A DNA stretch of 64,000 nucleotides from JAJKIV01 sp036741775 (GCA_036741775.1 DAINRQ010000008.1:1-64000); one strand, 5' to 3'. Positions 34,651-42,557 are shown, numbered from the stretch's first letter. Numbers and translations are program-made. Notes: a model not told the origin generated them from the letters alone.

Positions 34651-35631
34651 CTATGGGTCTGGACGGTCGAGCTCGCGTGACACGATTGCGCCGGTCGCGG
34701 GAAACGCACCCGAACACACGGTGCCCGTGCCGTCGAGTGTGTCGCACGCGAGCGCGCTCAGGTCGCGCGCCGCCTCGTCACCTTCTACCACGCCGTAAAC
34801 TGCCGGTCCCCACGAGCTCTGCCCCACGCCGGCAGCACCCGACTCGAGCATCCGCGTCACGAGCCGGGTCGTGCTTCCCGGCGCGAAGGTGCCGCCCTGC
34901 GCCTCGGCGAACCAGCCGCCATTCAGCCGCTGCACCTCGCTCAGCGCGCGGCCGAACGTGACAATGTCTCCGTCCACGATCGACGGCAGCATTGCCATGA
35001 GGACCAGGTGCGACACCCGTTCTACCTCGCGCTCCGGCGGGGTCGCGAGGGCCGCGAAGGCGGCCGTCTCTTCGGCTCCACTCACCCCGCGGCGCGCGTC
35101 CGGAATCGCCACGACGCACCGCCAGCTCGCCGGAAACGTGAGGCGCGCGAGGAGTGGTGCGACGCGATCGTCATTCGCTTTCCGTCCGCCCTCGAGCACG
35201 AACCCGCCAGCCGCGAACGTCCACGTTCCGACGGCTGAACGGCGCGCGCGCCCGACGGCCATCGCGAGCTCCGCCGCCGTCGCCTCGATGCGGTACAACT
35301 CCGCCAGCGCTCGCGCGACGCATAACGCGAGCTGCGTCCCGGAGCCCAGCCCCGCGTGCGACGGGATCGCGCGCTCCACGCGCACGTCCGCGCCGCTGGC
35401 GATCCCATGCCACGCGAGGAAGCGACGTGCGAACTCCACCGCCCGATCGGCATCCTTACCGGAGGCCCGCAATTCCTCGGCGCGGGCGACCGACACACGC
35501 GCCGTGATCCCTGGCGCCGCGGCTCCCACCCCGCCGAATGTGCGCCCAAGCGACCCCCGCAGGTCGAGCAGTCCGAAATGGAGCCGCCCGGGCGACTCCA
35601 CGATCACGCGGCCGGCGCTCAGGGCTGTCAC
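34651..35631 (-). CDS. mptG: beta-ribofuranosylaminobenzene 5'-phosphate synthase (first committed step to methanopterin)
   Basis: The product has 326 residues; GTG 35631 begins five bases after the DUF447 stop. The N-terminus GRVIVESPGRLHFGLLDLRG and the segment GRTFGGVGAAAPGITARVSV are diagnostic of beta-RFAP synthase, a GHMP-kinase-fold enzyme. The glycine loop IPSHAGLGSGTQLALCVARA is intact, as is VGTWTFAAGGFVLEGGRK. It condenses phosphoribosyl diphosphate with p-hydroxybenzoate or p-aminobenzoate to start the side chain of tetrahydromethanopterin. This enzyme occurs only in organisms using that cofactor, so it confirms that the C1 cluster to the right can make its own carrier. Confidence 0.93.
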   Translation of the reverse strand: MTALSAGRVIVESPGRLHFGLLDLRGSLGRTFGGVGAAAPGITARVSVARAEELRASGKDADRAVEFARRFLAWHGIASGADVRVERAIPSHAGLGSGTQLALCVARALAELYRIEATAAELAMAVGRARRSAVGTWTFAAGGFVLEGGRKANDDRVAPLLARLTFPASWRCVVAIPDARRGVSGAEETAAFAALATPPEREVERVSHLVLMAMLPSIVDGDIVTFGRALSEVQRLNGGWFAEAQGGTFAPGSTTRLVTRMLESGAAGVGQSSWGPAVYGVVEGDEAARDLSALACDTLDGTGTVCSGAFPATGAIVSRELDRPDP

Positions 35632-35636
35632 TCGGC

Positions 35637-36212
35637 CTAACGCTGGTCTGGCGCGGCTCTCGGCGCCGACCGGATGTAGTCCGTGAGCAATGCCATCGCC
35701 TCGTGCTCCACCGGGCCCGCTGTCTTGTCGACGATGACCTGGAGGCGCGCGAGCTCGCTCTCCAGGAAGTCGCGCGCGAGTAAGTGAACGCGGGTCGCGT
35801 AAATGGCCGCCTCCAGCACCGCATGGCGCGCCCGGTTGAAGCCAATGAACTCGCGCCGCACCCCACGGTGCGCCACAGTCGTCTCGATGCGCGACCGCGG
35901 CGGAGTGCTGTCCACTGATCGTACCGTCAGCTCGCGCCACGAGCAGGCGTCCCGCAGCACGACGCCCTTCACCGCGACCGCCGGCACGACCGGATGCTCG
36001 GGGTTCGAGATCGCGGCGCGGGCGAACAGGCCGACGTCGTCGATCAGATTGACGACCGCCACACCGGTGGCCACGACGTTGCGGTACGTCGTCGTCTCGA
36101 GGAAAGGCTTGAGCACAGGTGCGGCGTCGCCGCCGTCCCACTCGACGCCCATCGGAGCGATGTTGACCACGCCGTTCGCGTCGAGCGTGGTGACGATCGT
36201 CTCGATGATCAC
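35637..36212 (-). CDS. DUF447 family protein of H4MPT clusters
   Basis: The product has 191 residues. It reads IIETIVTTLDANGVVNIAPM, GVEWDGGDAAPVLKPFLETT and TYRNVVATGVAVVNLIDDVG, the pattern of DUF447, a flavin-reductase-like split barrel. It is found in methanogens and in bacteria with tetrahydromethanopterin genes. A role in cofactor synthesis or protection is suspected for the family, with no reaction assigned. The start overlaps the stop of the DHPS-like gene (ATGA at 36209-36212), and the beta-RFAP synthase follows five bases later, so the four genes from 38028 to 34651 form one operon. Confidence 0.88.
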   Translation of the reverse strand: MIIETIVTTLDANGVVNIAPMGVEWDGGDAAPVLKPFLETTTYRNVVATGVAVVNLIDDVGLFARAAISNPEHPVVPAVAVKGVVLRDACSWRELTVRSVDSTPPRSRIETTVAHRGVRREFIGFNRARHAVLEAAIYATRVHLLARDFLESELARLQVIVDKTAGPVEHEAMALLTDYIRSAPRAAPDQR

Positions 36213-37669
36213 GAGGCTGACTCGCCGGGCGGATTAGGCCGTCGCGCGGACCGGTGTGTGAGGCGCACGTGCTCGGACTTCACATCGTCAGGCGGCGTGA
36301 GATACCCCCACGAGAGCGACCCCTCCTGCCGGTACGTCTTACCGAGCGTGATCGCGAGTTTGGCCTTCGCCAACTCCTTGCCCAGGTAGAAGGCGTGTGT
36401 GGCCTCGGTAACGCCGAGCTGCGCGAAGATCTCCTGAATGTCGGTCCCGCGCACGAAGTGGTCGCGATTGAGGACCGTAATCACCTCGCGGTCCGTGAAG
36501 ATCCGAAAATTCGCGTCGGTAATGCGCGACTGGAGGTCGCGGAGCTCACGCTCCGTGTACTCGAGCACCGTTGGGTCCTTGATGGTCACGAGCCGGTCGT
36601 CGACATGCTTGGGCAAGCTACGCGCGGTAATGGCGTGATGCATGAGCTCTCGAGCGATGGCGACTTCTCGAACCGCGCCGCGTGCCCACGGAATGACCTC
36701 GGTGGTGAGCACGGTGCGAATGCCGAGCTCCTGGCAGATCGCGATGAGAAGGGCGTTGACGCCTGTGGAGTCAGCGGCGGTGAGCTCCGTGATGTTGCCG
36801 ATGCCCATCATCATCTCCGCGCTCGGGTATCGCCGTCGCGCTTCGGCGTAGCGTTCGAGCGAGGCCATGAAGCCGAAGCCGACGGGTTCGAGCACAGGGT
36901 CAATGAGGTAGCGAATGCCGCGGGTCTCGAGCGCTTCGAGCGTGCGGTCGAGGCTCTCGACGCCGCCATTGTGCTCCGGTACGACCACCGCGCGTGCACC
37001 GGCCGCCGCGATATCGTCGGCGACCTGGATGTTCGCTCCGCTCACGCTGAGCACCAGCTCCGCGCCAGCGGCCACGGCGGTGCGAATCTCCGCGGGATCG
37101 AAGCTGTCGATGCTCACGCGCATCCCGGCGGCGACGAGCTCGCGGACGACGTCGGCGAGGTCAGGGAAGGGGAGCCCGGGGGTGCATCCGATGTCGATGA
37201 TGTCGGCACCGGCGTCGCGAAAGTATCGGGCGGCCGCTCGTACGTCTTCTCTCGGAAGGCGCGGGACGTTGTTGATCTCGGCGATGATCTCGATGTCCCA
37301 CGCGCCGTAGTCTCGTGGCACCTGGCGACCGAAGTAGGTCGGGATCTCGCGCAGGTCCTTCGGCCCTTTTTCGACGCGGACGCCAGCGCGTTCACTCACG
37401 ACGGCGGTGTCACCTTCGCAGAGCCCCGGGATGAGCACGAGGTCGGTGCCGGACTGCGGTGGCGGTAGATGCTTCGCGATCCACGGAGTCGTCATGAGCG
37501 CGGCGACCGTGATGCCGAGGACGGCGACGTCGTGCTCGAATGGCAGCTTCGCGTCGGCAAGAATGCCGCGCAGCGCCGGCTCGGCGAGTTTGCCGGTGAC
37601 GAACAGGACCCGCTGCGGGCGCGGCGAAGTGGTGCCGGCCTGCCCTGCGGTCACCGGCACGTCGGTCAC
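36209..37669 (-). CDS. dihydropteroate-synthase-like protein of the tetrahydromethanopterin pathway
   Basis: The product has 486 residues, about twice a folate-pathway DHPS. Residues ~15-130 are an N-terminal domain typical of methylotroph homologues (RVLFVTGKLAEPALRGILAD, DLVLIPGLCEGDTA). The TIM barrel follows with IEIIAEINNVPRLPREDVRA, AGADIIDIGCTPGLPFPDL, VSIDSFDPAEIRTAVAAGAE and YLIDPVLEPVGFGF. The C-terminal ~130 residues (LEYTERELRDLQSRITDANF) are also lineage-specific. It probably joins the pterin diphosphate to the beta-RFAP-derived aryl moiety. It overlaps DUF447 downstream and the carbinolamine dehydratase upstream by 4 bases each. Confidence 0.88.
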   Translation of the reverse strand: MTDVPVTAGQAGTTSPRPQRVLFVTGKLAEPALRGILADAKLPFEHDVAVLGITVAALMTTPWIAKHLPPPQSGTDLVLIPGLCEGDTAVVSERAGVRVEKGPKDLREIPTYFGRQVPRDYGAWDIEIIAEINNVPRLPREDVRAAARYFRDAGADIIDIGCTPGLPFPDLADVVRELVAAGMRVSIDSFDPAEIRTAVAAGAELVLSVSGANIQVADDIAAAGARAVVVPEHNGGVESLDRTLEALETRGIRYLIDPVLEPVGFGFMASLERYAEARRRYPSAEMMMGIGNITELTAADSTGVNALLIAICQELGIRTVLTTEVIPWARGAVREVAIARELMHHAITARSLPKHVDDRLVTIKDPTVLEYTERELRDLQSRITDANFRIFTDREVITVLNRDHFVRGTDIQEIFAQLGVTEATHAFYLGKELAKAKLAITLGKTYRQEGSLSWGYLTPPDDVKSEHVRLTHRSARRPNPPGESAS

Positions 37670-38028
37670 CGCGGGTCGCCGCTCCGAACGAACTTGTTAG
37701 GCGTGCCGGTGAGTCCGCCACCTTCCTCCGGCCGCCAGAGCACCACGTCCTCGATGCGCCGGGCGAGGGCGAAATCCTTGTCGGTGATGCCGCCGGCGCT
37801 GTGCGTCTTGAGCTTCACGCCCACGCGCGCCCACGTGACCGTGAGGTCGGGGTGGTGGTACGCGGCCTCGGCGCAATAGCCGATGGCGTTCACGAGCATG
37901 AGCGTCGTGGGCCAGCCGTCGGTCTTGTAGTAGCGCCGGATCCACCCGTCCTCGTAGTACCAGCCGGGGAGGCCGGCGAGCCGCTCGGCGATCTGTGCGT
38001 CGTCGTACGTTGGTTCTTTCGCGGTCAC
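37666..38028 (-). CDS. pterin-4a-carbinolamine dehydratase family protein
   Basis: The product has 120 residues; GTG 38028 has TGGAGG upstream. The active-site signature AAYHHPDLTVTWARVGVKLK, with the His-His-Pro catalytic pair, and the C-terminal GGITDKDFALARRIEDVV are both present. The family dehydrates 4a-hydroxytetrahydropterins or serves as DCoH-like cofactors. As first gene of the beta-RFAP synthase/DHPS/DUF447 operon, it likely handles a methanopterin-type pterin rather than tetrahydrobiopterin; that substrate is inferred. Its C-terminus has an unusual 15-residue tail (PEEGGGLTGTPNKFV). Confidence 0.85.
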   Translation of the reverse strand: MTAKEPTYDDAQIAERLAGLPGWYYEDGWIRRYYKTDGWPTTLMLVNAIGYCAEAAYHHPDLTVTWARVGVKLKTHSAGGITDKDFALARRIEDVVLWRPEEGGGLTGTPNKFVRSGDPR

Positions 38029-38047
38029 GAGTCCTCCAGGTCTTTGG

Positions 38048-38465
38048 GTCATGCCGAGCCGGGTGCCCGCGACAGCGGGCGATGAGGATTCCTCGACGTC
38101 CCGGTCGAGAGCCCCCGACGGGAGTCCCGGTCACCCGAAGGATGGCCAGTCATTAGCCTCCGGTGCGGAACTATGTTCGACTCGGGTAGACGCCCCTCTT
38201 TCGGGATCCGGAATCCAAGTAATGAGTAACCAGTAAGGAGTAGCCAGTAATTCAGTCGTTTACTGATCTACGGTTACACACGACTGGCTACTCACTACTT
38301 GGATTCCGGATCCCGATAGAGGCTTGCCACCCGCGACCAAACCCGCCCGACGCCCATACTCATTCACTGACCGTACCTCGGTCCCAACTCCGGATGGAGG
38401 GAGAATTTGCGCTTCAGGTTCCTCTACCCGGATGCCGACGATTCCCCTGCTGCGCTCGGAATGAC
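38048..38465. repeat. 418-base composite repeat region between the pterin operon and the SDR gene
   Basis: No gene is present. The left edge reads GTCATGCCGAGCC and the right edge GCTGCGCTCGGAATGAC, the two ends of the dispersed repeat family. Nested inside are arms 38201-38234 and 38283-38316, reverse complements over 34 bases with two mismatches (cores GGATCCGGAATCCAAGTA). Their 48-base spacer contains TACGGTTACACA at 38269. The structure suggests one repeat inserted within another. Confidence 0.65.
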
Positions 38466-38471
38466 GAAGGG

Positions 38472-39284
38472 CTACATCACTACGCCGCCTCCCACCAGCA
38501 TGGTTTGTCCTGTGATGAACGACGCTGCGGGAGATGCGAGGTAGACCGCGGCGCCGGCGACGTCGTCGGGCGTGCCCCATCGGGCGAGCGGCGTCGACTC
38601 CTCGATCTGGCGGCGAATGGTCTCGTTCACCTCATTGCCGTACGCGGTCTCGATCCACCCCGGTGCGAGCACGTTCACCCGAACGCGCGGGGCGACGGTG
38701 CGCGCCAGTGACTTGCTGAACGCCAATACTCCGCCTTTCACGGTCGAGAAGAGTTGAGCCTCCAGCCCTGCGAGTCCGCTCAGCACGTGGTCCCAGCTCA
38801 TGTTGATGATAACGCCACCGTTATCCTGGGATGCCATGAGCTCGGCAGCTTGCCACGAGGCGAGCACGGTGCCGCGCAGGTCCACGCGCATGAGCAGGTC
38901 GAGTTTCTCGACTATGGACAGTAGCGCGCCGTGCCCGGTGAGCACGTCGGCGCCGGCGTTGTTGATCCATGCGTCCACCCCGCCGATTGCGGAGCGCACG
39001 GCGCGGGCGAGCCCGTCGACCGACGCGGCGTCGGCGAGGTCGAGGCGGATGGTTCGCGCACGGCGTCCGTGGCCTTCAATGTCGCGGACGGTTTCGCGCG
39101 CGCCGCGCTCGTTGACGCGGTAGGTGAGTGCGACGTCGGCGCCTGCCTGCGCCGAGGCGATGGCAATGGCGCGGCCAATACCGCTGGACCCGCCGGTCAC
39201 GAGAACGCGCATGCCGGCCAGCGGAGCGGCCGTCGAGTGCGATGCCAACGCGAAGCTCCGAATGAAAGTCTCGGAAACTGGCAC
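38472..39284 (-). CDS. short-chain dehydrogenase/reductase
   Basis: About 270 residues from GTG 39284; ATG 39212 is an alternative start directly at the Rossmann strand. Motifs: MRVLVTGGSSGIGRAIA (cofactor loop TGxxxGIG), the structural NNAGAD, the catalytic region IINMSWDHVLSG and LFSTVKGGVLAFSKSLA, and RVNVLAPGWIETAYGNEVN. The usual catalytic Tyr of YxxxK is replaced: the aligned segment reads FSTVK, with Phe in the tyrosine position, so catalysis may differ. It is classed with FabG-like reductases. It diverges from the SRPBCC-ArsR pair across two operators. Confidence 0.85.
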   Translation of the reverse strand: MPVSETFIRSFALASHSTAAPLAGMRVLVTGGSSGIGRAIAIASAQAGADVALTYRVNERGARETVRDIEGHGRRARTIRLDLADAASVDGLARAVRSAIGGVDAWINNAGADVLTGHGALLSIVEKLDLLMRVDLRGTVLASWQAAELMASQDNGGVIINMSWDHVLSGLAGLEAQLFSTVKGGVLAFSKSLARTVAPRVRVNVLAPGWIETAYGNEVNETIRRQIEESTPLARWGTPDDVAGAAVYLASPAASFITGQTMLVGGGVVM

Positions 39285-39330
39285 GGCGGCGAGGTGTGAG
39301 CAATGAACACCGGGATGGGCTGCCGAAATG

Positions 39331-39348
39331 TGTAACCGTAGGGTTGCA
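39331..39348. promoter_or_regulatory. ArsR-type operator, copy 1
   Basis: TGTAACCGTAGGGTTGCA is an imperfect palindrome (14 of 18 positions symmetrical) in the divergent region between the SDR and SRPBCC-ArsR genes. A second copy starts exactly 33 bases further on, about three helical turns. The likely ligand is the ArsR protein encoded at 39854. Confidence 0.65.
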
Positions 39349-39363
39349 TGTCGGGACATGATG

Positions 39364-39381
39364 TGTAATTGTACGGTTACA
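39364..39381. promoter_or_regulatory. ArsR-type operator, copy 2
   Basis: TGTAATTGTACGGTTACA is a palindrome with the same half-sites as copy 1 (TGTAA/TTACA), 30 bases before the SRPBCC start. Between the two copies lies a separate perfect palindrome, CATGTCGGGACATG (39347-39360). Together they indicate cooperative repressor binding over both divergent promoters. Confidence 0.65.
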
Positions 39382-39410
39382 CGTAATTCGACCTCGGCGG
39401 AGAGCGACAG

Positions 39411-39857
39411 ATGGTACCGGATCAGATCGAGCGGGAAATCAGCATTGACGCACCCGTGGAGCGGGTGTGGGATGTCATCACACAGGGAGCGCATGTCGGG
39501 AAGTGGTTTGGCGACGTCACCGCGGAGATCGATCTGCGTCCCGGCGGCCGGTTCACGTGCACGTGGGCAGAGCATGGGACGGTGTTCGGGATTGTGGAGC
39601 GGGTCGAGCGGCCGCGGGTGTTCGCCTATCGATGGGCGCGACCCGTTGGCGTTGAAGTGCAGCCGGGGAACTCGACGCTCGTGGAGTTCACGCTCGTTCC
39701 GGACGGGAAGGGGACGCGACTCAGGGTCGTGGAGAGCGGCTTCCGGGATCTCGACCTCACCGACGAGGAGCGCGCGAAGTACGCTGCCGGGAACGTCGAG
39801 GGCTGGAAGAGCGAGCTGAATGAGCTTGCCGGGTATCTCGCCATGCAGGCCGCATGA
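39411..39857 (+). CDS. SRPBCC / AHSA1-type ligand-binding protein
   Basis: The product has 148 residues. It is a START-like helix-grip protein of the Aha1 C-terminal type: IEREISIDAPVERVWDVITQ, HVGKWFGDVTAEIDLRPGGR, VERVERPRVFAYRWARPVGV, NSTLVEFTLVPDGKGTRLRV, and a long C-terminal helix GNVEGWKSELNELAGYLAMQ. Such proteins bind small hydrophobic ligands and are very often paired with ArsR regulators, as here (overlap of 4 bases). Biological role unknown. Two operators lie just upstream. Confidence 0.9.
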   Translation: MVPDQIEREISIDAPVERVWDVITQGAHVGKWFGDVTAEIDLRPGGRFTCTWAEHGTVFGIVERVERPRVFAYRWARPVGVEVQPGNSTLVEFTLVPDGKGTRLRVVESGFRDLDLTDEERAKYAAGNVEGWKSELNELAGYLAMQAA

Positions 39858-40195
39858 TGCCCGGTCGCGGGGCGGCGGTGGGTCCACGCGCGGATGAGGT
39901 GTTCGCGGCGCTCGCCGACCCGACTCGCTGGCAGTTGCTCAATGCGCTGGCCGCGCAGGGTGATGGTACGGCGACGACGCTCGCGGCGGTAATGCCGGTG
40001 AGTCGCGTGGCGGTGACGAAGCATCTCGCGGTGCTCGATCGTGCCGGAATCGTGCGCGCGCGTCGGCGCGGGAGAGAAGTTCGCTACGTCGTGCGTCCGG
40101 AGCGCCTCGAGGCGACTGCCCGGTGGCTCTCCGGCATCGCGGCGGAGTGGGACGCGCGGCTGCTTGCGATCAAGAGGATTGCGGAAAGTGAATGA
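39854..40195 (+). CDS. ArsR-family transcriptional regulator
   Basis: The product has 113 residues; its ATG overlaps the preceding stop. Winged helix: DEVFAALADPTRWQLLNALA, TTLAAVMPVSRVAVTKHLAV, LDRAGIVRARRRGREVRYVV. There are no cysteine pairs, so it is not a classical metal sensor. It belongs to the ArsR branch linked with SRPBCC proteins. It probably represses the SRPBCC-arsR operon and perhaps the divergent SDR through the two 18-bp operators at 39331 and 39364. Confidence 0.92.
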   Translation: MMPGRGAAVGPRADEVFAALADPTRWQLLNALAAQGDGTATTLAAVMPVSRVAVTKHLAVLDRAGIVRARRRGREVRYVVRPERLEATARWLSGIAAEWDARLLAIKRIAESE

Positions 40196-40243
40196 ACTGC
40201 GAACGGCGAGGTGCGAACGGCGAGGTGAGAACGGCGGCCGCGC

Positions 40244-40747
40244 TCAGGTCAATTGGAGTCGATAAGTCGCTGATTGGCCGAAGTTTTCCTCGACCTCCAT
40301 CTCGATCGCCGTTACTCCCGCAGCGCCTTCGCCAGCGAGCTCGGTGCGCAGTTGCCCAGTGAGGTACTCGGCCAACATCTCGACTGTCGTGTTGGGCACA
40401 GGCAGCAGCGCGCAGTCACGGGCGGGGAACACATAACGCGGCGTGTTGTCATACGCGACGGTCACCGAGTTCCCCTCCTCGGCGATCCGGAGGTGCGGAT
40501 TTTTCGTCGCGAGGAGCACCTTGTGGTCGATCGCGTCGCAGAGCTTGCGCATGATGCGCTTCAGGGCGACGAAGTCGAAGACGTACCAGCTCTCCGGATC
40601 GAGCGCGCCCTCGACGACGACGCCGACGCGATAGTTGTGGCCGTGGAGCGTCTCGCAGCGGTGCCCGGCGAACGTGATGAAGTGCGCCGACGCGAACACG
40701 AGGTAATCCTTCGTTACGGAGACGCGAAACTCACCACGCTCAGCCAT
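40244..40747 (-). CDS. 6-pyruvoyltetrahydropterin synthase / QueD family protein
   Basis: The product has 167 residues. Zinc ligands are in FASAHFITFAGHRCETLHGH (SAHF and HGHNY), with the Cys of GHRCETLHG in the catalytic position. The later EVEENFGQ segment supplies the conserved Glu. Family members convert dihydroneopterin triphosphate or rearrange pterin side chains. As last gene of the fae-mch-fhc operon, overlapping the CitG-like gene by 8 bases, it probably acts in methanopterin synthesis rather than queuosine synthesis. No queuosine gene is nearby. Confidence 0.88.
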   Translation of the reverse strand: MAERGEFRVSVTKDYLVFASAHFITFAGHRCETLHGHNYRVGVVVEGALDPESWYVFDFVALKRIMRKLCDAIDHKVLLATKNPHLRIAEEGNSVTVAYDNTPRYVFPARDCALLPVPNTTVEMLAEYLTGQLRTELAGEGAAGVTAIEMEVEENFGQSATYRLQLT

Positions 40748-41657
40748 CGACGTCGCCCCCTCCGCCTCCGCTTCGTGAATGCCAGCCCCCGCTCAGCAGT
40801 ACGACGAAGATAGCTGCTGCCGTGAGATCCGCCGTAGTGCCGGGGTTCGCGAGGTTTCCGCCGCCACCGCGTAATGTCTCGTCCAGCTCGCCGATCGCGC
40901 GACGGCCACCAGCCGTCCGCACACCGCCCTCGGTGAGTGTCGCGCGCGCCTGGGCGCTCACCGATGATGCGAGCGCCGCGCCGCCACGTCGTGCGATATG
41001 CGTATCCGGGCGCGCGGCCAGCACGGTGAGAAAGGTTTCTACCACGGCGTCATTCCAGTCGAGCCCGGCGCGGAGCCCGTCATCCAGCGCCGGCGCGGCC
41101 GTCTCGAACGTCGTTTCGAAATCGCTCACATACTCTCTCGCGATGTCGTCGCGCTGGGCGGCAAGCTGCATGGCTTCGCGGAGCGTTACCGTCGGCTCGC
41201 CCGCCACGTCCTGCTCGTCCGCGGCGCCGAGCCCGCCGGGCGACGCGAGGCGGATGGCCGCGTACACTTCACGCGCGTCGGCGACGGTCGTATTCGCGAG
41301 CACATCGGCGAGCGTTTCCCGGAGCTCTGCGCGCCCCACGCCGGCCATCGTCGGCGCGAGCCGAATACCTGCCCGAACGAGCGGAGCGAACAACAGGACG
41401 ATACCGAGGTTCGTGTTCGTGCGGACCCAGCGGCGCGTTTCGCGAACGCAGGCGAGCACGGTGGCGCCGAGCGGACGCGTACCGGCCTCGCCTAACGGCG
41501 CACCGATCACCGCCGCGCTCGCGAGGAAGTGTTCGTAGCTCGTGTCGCCAAATGCGACCATCCTGGACACGTTCCCGGGCTTCGAGGCGCTGGCCTCGAG
41601 GAGACACGCGAGCTGCGCCACGGCCGCCACGTTCATCGAGCCGACGTCGGCGATCAT
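40740..41657 (-). CDS. triphosphoribosyl-dephospho-CoA synthase (CitG/MdcB)-like protein of H4MPT clusters
   Basis: The product has 305 residues; start ATG 41657 overlaps the RimK-type stop (ATGA). The family signature near the N-terminus, LACLLEASASKPGNVSRM, and TNTNLGIVLLFAPLVRAG match CitG-type all-helical nucleotide-binding proteins. The end is Gly-rich (LSGGWHSRSGGGGGDVDG). No citrate lyase or malonate decarboxylase is present. Homologues occur in the tetrahydromethanopterin clusters of methylotrophs without a known reaction, and a ribosyl- or phosphoribosyl-transfer step in cofactor assembly is a reasonable guess. Confidence 0.85.
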   Translation of the reverse strand: MIADVGSMNVAAVAQLACLLEASASKPGNVSRMVAFGDTSYEHFLASAAVIGAPLGEAGTRPLGATVLACVRETRRWVRTNTNLGIVLLFAPLVRAGIRLAPTMAGVGRAELRETLADVLANTTVADAREVYAAIRLASPGGLGAADEQDVAGEPTVTLREAMQLAAQRDDIAREYVSDFETTFETAAPALDDGLRAGLDWNDAVVETFLTVLAARPDTHIARRGGAALASSVSAQARATLTEGGVRTAGGRRAIGELDETLRGGGGNLANPGTTADLTAAAIFVVLLSGGWHSRSGGGGGDVDG

Positions 41658-42547
41658 CTGCGACCCGCGCCCGCGCAGCCCACGAGACGATCCACGATCG
41701 CGCCCGCGATGTCCGTCTCGGTAACGGTCTGAATGCCCGACCACCCGGGAATACCGTTCACCTCGAGTATGTACACCGTCCCGTCGCGCGCCGGCAGCAG
41801 ATCGACACCGGCGTACTCCGCACCCACCGCGCGTGCCGCACGCAACGCCAGCTCGGTCCACTCCGGCGACAGCTCGATCGCGCGAGCGTCGCCACCGCGC
41901 GAGATGTTCGTGCGCCAGCCACCGTCGGATGCTCGGCGCTCCATGGCGGCAACCACGTGGTCACCGACGACGAACGCGCGGACGTCACAGCCGCGGTGTT
42001 CGACGACACGCTGCACGTAGAACACGGCGCGCGTCATCTCGAGCGCGCGCACGACGCGAAACGCGGTGTCCGGGTCACTCACGCGCACCATGCCGTGTCC
42101 CATGGATCCGAAGAGCGGCTTGATGATCACGTCGCCCAGCTCACGTACGGCCGCCATGGCGTCATCGACGCTCTCGCACACAATCGTCTCGGGGGTGGGG
42201 AGACCGGCCTCGTGGAGAAGCGCTGACGTATAGAACTTGTCCACACAGCGTTCGATCGCACGCGGCGAGTTCATGACCCGCACGCCCCGGTCCTCGAGCC
42301 AGTGGAGCGCATCGACGCGGTAGATGATCTGCTCCAGCGAGCCGTTCGGAATGAAGCGTGCGAGCACGGCGTCGGCCGCGAAAAGCTGTTCGCGCTCCGA
42401 CGCGAGCAGCGCGGTGCGCGTGCCGCCGATGTGCGCGATCACCGCCTCGTACGGCACGACCGCTCCCGTGTGCTCTCGCGCCGCGAGTGCGCGCAGCAGC
42501 TCGTCGGTATGCCACCCCGTTCGGACGCTGAGAACGACGACGTGCAT
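41654..42547 (-). CDS. RimK-type ATP-grasp ligase (glutamate ligase-like, cofactor tailoring)
   Basis: The product has 297 residues; ATG 42547. ATP-grasp motifs: VMNSPRAIERCVDKFYTSAL, LGDVIIKPLFGSMGHGMVRV (Gly-rich loop), RAFVVGDHVVAAMERRA, NISRGGDARAIELS, and the metal site VYILEVNGIPGWSGIQ. It resembles MptN/CofF-type alpha-glutamate ligases, which add glutamate to tetrahydromethanopterin or F420. In bacteria with methylofuran that carrier is polyglutamylated, so either cofactor could be the acceptor. It lies ten bases after mch in the same operon and overlaps the CitG-like gene. Confidence 0.85.
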   Translation of the reverse strand: MHVVVLSVRTGWHTDELLRALAAREHTGAVVPYEAVIAHIGGTRTALLASEREQLFAADAVLARFIPNGSLEQIIYRVDALHWLEDRGVRVMNSPRAIERCVDKFYTSALLHEAGLPTPETIVCESVDDAMAAVRELGDVIIKPLFGSMGHGMVRVSDPDTAFRVVRALEMTRAVFYVQRVVEHRGCDVRAFVVGDHVVAAMERRASDGGWRTNISRGGDARAIELSPEWTELALRAARAVGAEYAGVDLLPARDGTVYILEVNGIPGWSGIQTVTETDIAGAIVDRLVGCAGAGRR

Positions 42548-42557
42548 TGGCGGACCG

